From Halopelagius inordinatus (lineage in GTDB: Archaea > Halobacteriota > Halobacteria > Halobacteriales > Haloferacaceae): 64,000 nucleotides of DNA. Numbering within the stretch: position 1 is the stretch's first letter; every line of letters begins with the position of its first letter. The position numbers and the translations under genes were made by a program. The DNA is taken from contig NZ_FOOQ01000001.1 in NCBI RefSeq assembly GCF_900113245.1, forward strand, positions 1,178,001 to 1,242,000, given 5' to 3'. Under the pieces are notes generated by a model. That model was not told where the DNA came from. It made no database searches and saw only the letters and a program-made list of their open reading frames with translations. Positions 59,703 to 64,000 of the stretch are shown here, piece after piece.

Positions 59703-60131
59703 TCATTTCAGACGTTCTTGCAGGAACGACGGATGGGCGGCGGTGACGCCATCTATATCGAGTATCGACTCCGAAATCACGTCGCCGAGGGCGTCGCCGT
59801 CCGCCGCGCGGACTTCGGCCATCAGCATGTGGTCGCCAGACGAGGTGTAGAGAGCGTCTACGGACTCTAACTCCTTCAGTTCGCGCGTCGCTTCGACGTA
59901 ACTGTCCGAGGAGACGTCGATGCCGACGATGGCGATAGACTGCCCGGAGAGTTTCTTCGGGTCCACGTCGGCGGAGTAGCCGACGATGACGCCCTCGTCT
60001 TCGAGTTGCTGGATGTACTTTCGCACCGTCGGTTTCGAGACGTCCGCCCTGTCGGCTATCTCGGCGTACGACGCCTGGGCGTCGTCCTCCAAGACGGAGA
60101 GAATTCGCCCCTGCGTAGATGTGGCTTCCAT
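59703..60131 (-). CDS. Lrp/AsnC-family regulator next to porAB
   Basis: A 142-residue Lrp regulator with an N-terminal wHTH ('S-Y-A-E-I-A-D-R-A-D-V-S-K-P-T-V-R-K-Y') and a C-terminal RAM domain ('A-L-Y-T-S-S-G-D-H-M-L-M-A-E-V'). A TATA-like attttttacg sits 25-35 bp upstream. Close to haloarchaeal LrpA1 from memory, which controls amino-acid metabolism. It lies 106 bp after porB and is probably its regulator or a linked sensor. Confidence 0.88.
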   Translation of the reverse strand: MEATSTQGRILSVLEDDAQASYAEIADRADVSKPTVRKYIQQLEDEGVIVGYSADVDPKKLSGQSIAIVGIDVSSDSYVEATRELKELESVDALYTSSGDHMLMAEVRAADGDALGDVISESILDIDGVTAAHPSFLQERLK

Positions 60132-60237
60132 GCCATCGAATTTCGCGCCACGTAAAAAATATCTTGCGAATGCGAAAGCGGTTCTGCATCCGACGGAAAA
60201 CGGTTCTCCGAGGGCGGCGACGCCCCGAACCGCGCCG

Positions 60238-61176
60238 TTACTTGTGCTTGTCGAGGAACATGTCGTGGGAACGTTCCCACTCGTAGTCCTCGTCGAAGTA
60301 GCGCTCTGCGAGCGGTTCTTCGGGCATCTCGCCGATGCGACGTTTCTCCTGTTGGTAGGAGGGTCGGTCTTCGTCGACGTAGTACCGACCGGTGAGGACG
60401 GTACCCTCGTTGAGCGCGTTCTCCGTCTCGTACATCATCTCGGAGGCGGACTGCCGGTCGTTGACGTCGATGTCGTAGTCCTCGGACTCGTTGATGTCGA
60501 TGTACGGGACGTACTGCTTTGCGTCCTTGTTCCACGTCGGACACTGCGTCAGGAAGTCGATGTGGCTGAAGCCGTCGTGTTCGATAGCTTCGACGATGAT
60601 GTCCTTGGCCTGGTTCGGGTTGACCGCGGCGGTGCGGGCGATGTAGGACGAACCCGCGTTCAGGGACATAGAGAGCGGTCGGATGGGGTCCTTCGCCGAG
60701 CCGTGAGGCTGGGTTTTGGACTTGTGACCCTTCGGCGACGTGGGGGACGTCTGCCCCTTCGTCAGGCCGAAAATCTCGTTGTTGAACACGATGTGGGTCA
60801 TGTCGTGGTTCTCACGAGCGGTGTGCATGAAGTGGTTCCCACCGATGCCGTAGTTGTCGCCGTCCCCGCCCGCGGCGACGACGGTCAGACCGTCGTTTGC
60901 CAGTTTGGCGGCGCGGGCGATGGGGAGTTCGCGTCCGTGGATGGTGTGGAACCCGTAGCTCTCGAAGTAGCTGTTCAACTTACCCGAGCAGCCGATGCCC
61001 GTCGCGACGAGCATCTCCTCGGGCGAGAGGCCGAGTTCCGCCGCGGCACCCTTCAGGGCCTTCAGGACCCCGAAGTCGCCGCAGCCCGGACACCACGTGG
61101 GTTGCGGTTCCACGCCGGGCGTGTACTCGTTTCGGTCTCTCTCGGTTTCCTCTCCGATGGCGCTGAATGCACTCAT
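60238..61176 (-). CDS. porB: Pyruvate:ferredoxin oxidoreductase, beta subunit
   Basis: A 312-residue TPP-binding subunit. C29-P-G-C32-G begins the cluster-binding region, and 'G-G-D-G-D-N-Y-G-I-G-G-N-H-F-M-H' is the TPP/Mg site, with 'F-N-N-E-I-F-G-L-T-K-G-Q' next. The 312-residue length fits haloarchaeal PorB rather than KorB (about 285). It decarboxylates pyruvate with PorA and reduces ferredoxin. It starts 3 bp after the porA stop. Confidence 0.9.
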   Translation of the reverse strand: MSAFSAIGEETERDRNEYTPGVEPQPTWCPGCGDFGVLKALKGAAAELGLSPEEMLVATGIGCSGKLNSYFESYGFHTIHGRELPIARAAKLANDGLTVVAAGGDGDNYGIGGNHFMHTARENHDMTHIVFNNEIFGLTKGQTSPTSPKGHKSKTQPHGSAKDPIRPLSMSLNAGSSYIARTAAVNPNQAKDIIVEAIEHDGFSHIDFLTQCPTWNKDAKQYVPYIDINESEDYDIDVNDRQSASEMMYETENALNEGTVLTGRYYVDEDRPSYQQEKRRIGEMPEEPLAERYFDEDYEWERSHDMFLDKHK

Positions 61177-61179
61177 TGT

Positions 61180-63078
61180 TTAGTCACTCGCTGCGGGGAC
61201 GAACTTGGTTTCGTGGCCGGAGAGCTCTCCGCCCTCGACGATACTCGTGACGAACCCGCCGACGATGTCTTCGGGTTCGAAGGGGTTGCCGTTGTACTTC
61301 AGGAGACTCGACATCTTCTCGCCGAAGCGTCCGGTCTCCTTTTGCGTCAGACCGCGGAACTGCGCCGAGGCGTTCATCTCGACGACGAGACACTCGTCGA
61401 CGCTCTCTAAGAACTCGCTGACCTGATCGACCGGATACGGAGCCATCTCGGAGACGCCGAGCGCCTTCACCGAGTGACCTCGTTCGTTGAGTCGGTCGAC
61501 GGCCTCCTCGACGGTTCCCTGCTGGGAGCCGAACGTCATGATACCGTACTCGGCCTCGTCGGGGCCGTAGTAGGTGTTCGCGCTCCACTCGTCGTCGTCG
61601 AGTTCGGCGCGGATGTGGTCGAGTTTCTCCATCCGGCGACCCATCTGGTAGACGCGGTTGTCCGGGTCCTCGGAGATGTGTCCGGCGGGCATGTGCTCGT
61701 TGCCCGTCGCGAGGTATCGACCGCCCTTCTGTCCGGGGATGGAACGGGGGCTGACCCCGCTTTCGCCCTCGTGTTGGAACCGGTTGTACTTGCCCGAGGG
61801 GTCGTGGGGAGCGTCCGCGAGTTCCGCTTCCGTCAGGACCGACCCGAGGTCCGGGTTCGGCTCCTCGTCGAAGACGCTGGCGGAGACGTTCCGCAGTTCG
61901 CCGCCGTTCTTCTGGTCGTAGAGGACGATGGACGGAATCTGGTACTCGTAGGCGATTTGGAACGCGCGCCGCGTCTGTCGGTACGCCTCTTCTGCGTCTG
62001 CGGGCGCGAAGACGACGCGGTGGGAGTCGCCCTGCGACGTGTACAGGACGTGTTCGAGGTCGCCCTGTTCGGGCTTCGTCGGCATCCCCGTCGAGGGACC
62101 GGCCCGCATCGCCTCTACGAGGACGACCGGCGTCTCGGTCATCTCAGCGAGGCCGAGCGGTTCCGACATCAGCGCGAACCCGCCGCCGGACGACCCGGAC
62201 ATCGCCTTGACGCCCGCGTGGGACGCGCCGATGGCGAGTGCCGCCGCGGCGATCTCGTCTTCGACCTGTTCGGAGATGCCGCCGACCTCGGGGAGGTTCT
62301 GCGACATGATCGTGAACACTTCGGTCCACGGTGTCATCGGGTAGCCCGCGATGAAGCGACACCCTTCGTCGAGTGCGCCGTACGCGATGGCGTCGGAACC
62401 CGAAAGCAGGACCTGCTCTTCGTCGTGTTCGCCGTCCGGAACCGAGATGTCCGGCGCGTCGACGTCGTACTCCTCTTGAACGAGTTCGTACGCGTCGTCG
62501 AAGACGGTCATGTTCGGTTCGAGAATCTTGTCGGGCATCGCGTCCGCCATCAGGTCCTTGATGACGTGCGGTTCGATGTCCGCGATAGCGCACGTGACCG
62601 CGACACCGGCCGTGTTACGCATGACCTCGCGCCCGTGTTCGCGCGCGATGGTCCGCAGGTCGATGTCGTAGACGTGCCAGTCGTTCTCCTCGACTCGTTC
62701 GTCGAAGTCCTCTATCTCCGAGGTGTCGAGGAGTCCGGAGTCGTAGATGATGACGCCGCCCTCTCGGAGTTCGTCGAGGTTCTCCGAGAGCGGTTTGACC
62801 TCCTCGTTGCCGTAGTAGGCGTTCTCCTGGGGGTTCCGAGCGAACGAGTCGCCCAGAGCGAGGAGGAAGTTGTAGCCGTCGCCGCGCGACCGGACGGGTT
62901 CGTCCGATACCCGTACCTCGGTGTACGTGTGGCCACCGCGGATGCGCGACGGGTAGTGGCGGTGCGTGAATACGTGGAGCCCCGACCGCATCAGGGCTTT
63001 CGCGAAGTTCTGGCTGGTCGAGGCGATGCCGTCCCCAGAACCGCCTGCGATGCGCCAGATGAGTTCGTGGTCAGTCAT
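61180..63078 (-). CDS. porA: Pyruvate:ferredoxin oxidoreductase, gamma/alpha fused subunit
   Basis: A 632-residue subunit fusing the gamma domain (about 1-190; 'G-G-S-G-D-G-I-A-S-T') to the alpha domain (about 210-600; 'L-S-G-S-D-A-I-A-Y-G-A', 'Y-P-M-T-P-W-T-E'). The size (about 69 kDa) fits halobacterial PorA rather than KorA (about 585). It yields acetyl-CoA and reduced ferredoxin from pyruvate and CoA. TATA-like tttaat lies about 55 bp upstream. The por identity over kor rests on length and is fairly secure. Confidence 0.88.
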   Translation of the reverse strand: MTDHELIWRIAGGSGDGIASTSQNFAKALMRSGLHVFTHRHYPSRIRGGHTYTEVRVSDEPVRSRGDGYNFLLALGDSFARNPQENAYYGNEEVKPLSENLDELREGGVIIYDSGLLDTSEIEDFDERVEENDWHVYDIDLRTIAREHGREVMRNTAGVAVTCAIADIEPHVIKDLMADAMPDKILEPNMTVFDDAYELVQEEYDVDAPDISVPDGEHDEEQVLLSGSDAIAYGALDEGCRFIAGYPMTPWTEVFTIMSQNLPEVGGISEQVEDEIAAAALAIGASHAGVKAMSGSSGGGFALMSEPLGLAEMTETPVVLVEAMRAGPSTGMPTKPEQGDLEHVLYTSQGDSHRVVFAPADAEEAYRQTRRAFQIAYEYQIPSIVLYDQKNGGELRNVSASVFDEEPNPDLGSVLTEAELADAPHDPSGKYNRFQHEGESGVSPRSIPGQKGGRYLATGNEHMPAGHISEDPDNRVYQMGRRMEKLDHIRAELDDDEWSANTYYGPDEAEYGIMTFGSQQGTVEEAVDRLNERGHSVKALGVSEMAPYPVDQVSEFLESVDECLVVEMNASAQFRGLTQKETGRFGEKMSSLLKYNGNPFEPEDIVGGFVTSIVEGGELSGHETKFVPAASD

Positions 63079-63297
63079 ATGTTGAGCTCACGGCCCGCGA
63101 GGGCCACTACCGAAAGTTTTCGCTACGAGGCGATTAAAGCCTTTGCTATGGATTGACAAGGAAAGATAATGAAAGACCTAATATGTCTACGTGAGACGCC
63201 CAGTTTGCCTCGAAAAGTAGACGTTCGTCTTCCCTCGTGTTACGAGTCCGAATTCGCTACTCGAAACCGAGTAACTATCTCGTGACGTTCGGGTCCG
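63079..63297. other. Spacer between porA and aroC
   Basis: A 219-bp spacer with no gene seen. It contains a cgattaaagcc element at 63131-63141, a plausible porA TATA on the minus strand, and an AT-rich run near 63155-63185. aroC ends at 63298. Confidence 0.4.
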
Positions 63298-64000
63298 TTA
63301 CTCGTCTCGCGGACTACTCGGGTGATAGTCGGTGTCGTATTCGCCGGGTCGGGCGTCCGTCCGGTCGGGGTTGATGCGCCCCGAGAGGAGCATGAAGTCG
63401 ACGATTGTGAGGTTCAGCATCGCCTCTACGACCGGGACGGCCCGCGGCGGCAAGACCGGGTCGTGACGGCCGACGACTTGGATCTCTTTCTCCTCGCCCG
63501 TCTCCCAGTCGACCGTCGTCTGCTCTTTCGGGATGGACGTGGGGGCGTGGAACGACACCTCGCCGTAGACGGGTTGTCCGGTCGTGATTCCGCCCTGGAG
63601 GCCACCGTGTTTGTTGCCGACCGGCGTCGGGTCGCTCTCCTCGTCGAACTCCCAGTCTTCGTTTCTGTCCTTGCCGGTCCACTCGCGGGCCTCGCGGCCG
63701 AGTCCGTACTCGACGCCCGTCGTCGCCGGGACCGCGAACATCGCCTGTCCGAGGCGCGCGGGGAACGAGTCGAACCGCGGCGACCCGAGTCCGCGAGGGA
63801 CGCCTCGGGCCTCGAAGTAGACGGACCCGCCGATGGAGTCGCCCGCCTTCTGGTACTCCTCTATCTTCTCTAACATCCGGTCTGCGGTCTCCGGGTGCGC
63901 GCAGCGAACGTCGTTTTCCTCGGCGTGTTCGAGCATCTCCTCGAACGTGACCGGCGGCGCTTCGATGTCGCCTATCTGGTTGACGTGCGCTTTGACCTCG
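63298..64000 (-). CDS. aroC: Chorismate synthase, 3' part (cut by window edge)
   Basis: About 234 C-terminal residues. 'R-C-A-H-P-E-T-A', 'G-S-P-R-F-D-S-F-P-A-R-L-G-Q-A', 'N-K-H-G-G-L-Q-G-G-I-T-T-G-Q' and 'G-R-H-D-P-V-L-P-P-R-A' are the conserved chorismate synthase segments (FMN-binding R-H-D-P). The enzyme makes chorismate from EPSP. The 5' end lies beyond 64000; the frame is open up to the edge. Confidence 0.95.
   Translation of the reverse strand, partial: EVKAHVNQIGDIEAPPVTFEEMLEHAEENDVRCAHPETADRMLEKIEEYQKAGDSIGGSVYFEARGVPRGLGSPRFDSFPARLGQAMFAVPATTGVEYGLGREAREWTGKDRNEDWEFDEESDPTPVGNKHGGLQGGITTGQPVYGEVSFHAPTSIPKEQTTVDWETGEEKEIQVVGRHDPVLPPRAVPVVEAMLNLTIVDFMLLSGRINPDRTDARPGEYDTDYHPSSPRDE

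Noticed and set aside
61474-63156. 560-codon plus-strand open frame over porA
   Set aside because: Antisense shadow of a conserved enzyme gene.
1-64000. CRISPR arrays, insertion sequences, rRNA genes or complete proviruses
   Set aside because: No regularly spaced repeats, transposase-like frames, rRNA segments or integrase/capsid genes were seen on reading both strands.

Overview
The window is GC-rich chromosomal DNA from a haloarchaeon (class Halobacteria). Signs are acidic proteomes, leaderless genes with a TATA box about 25-30 bp before the start codon, twin-arginine lipoprotein signals, and hallmark families (HalX response regulator, HalOD1, DICT, DUF5794/DUF5795-like proteins, aMBF1, GTP cyclohydrolase III, archaeal TpiA, a tRNA-Trp with a box C/D guide intron). 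Gene content suits the Haloferax/Halogeometricum side of the class, but that placement is inference. No rRNA, CRISPR array, insertion sequence or complete provirus was seen.

Layout. 0-10.9 kb: a sensor/regulator pair, two MFS transporters, a divergent Dyp-peroxidase-like Tat lipoprotein, a DsbA-like/DoxX redox pair, a 2Fe-2S ferredoxin, a NUDIX hydrolase, small conserved proteins and a PfkB-type sugar kinase. 10.9-18.6 kb: a tight six-gene operon (two large von Willebrand A membrane proteins, a coiled-coil protein, a membrane protein, a MoxR ATPase, a DUF58 protein). 18.9-22.3 kb: a phosphoribosyltransferase-HAD fusion, a PPOX-like pseudogene with an in-frame amber codon, an alkyltransferase and an arylsulfotransferase-like propeller protein. 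22.5-25.9 kb: an iron-responsive cassette with two paralogous substrate-binding lipoproteins and a flavoprotein, with three near-perfect DtxR-type palindromes. 26-29 kb: an Lrp regulator with its aminotransferase and an MFS transporter.

29.2-34.5 kb is the most intriguing stretch: a degenerate P-loop/KaiC-like protein (DUF7504-like), a 718-residue protein with a C-terminal caspase-like CHAT domain (His520/Cys551), a 47-residue single-span peptide encoded convergently, a HalX response regulator and a TrmB regulator. 34.5-39.7 kb: IMP dehydrogenase, an FNT channel and conserved haloarchaeal membrane or zinc proteins. 39.75-40.2 kb: intron-containing tRNA-Trp followed by direct and inverted copies of its 3' end (probable old integration scars). 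40.2-45.3 kb: membrane protein pair, a MaoC remnant and a GTP-cyclohydrolase-III / dehydrogenase / PTPS-like / glycosyltransferase operon.

45.4-64 kb is mostly housekeeping: HAD phosphatase, DJ-1/PfpI, OsmC, UPF0173, FAH, a tungstate-type binding protein behind an 18-bp palindrome, hisC-adenylate kinase-CDP-alcohol phosphatidyltransferase, aMBF1, tpiA, HalOD1, HerA-like ATPase, DNA polymerase IV, an Lrp regulator, pyruvate:ferredoxin oxidoreductase (porAB) and the 3' part of aroC, cut by the window edge.
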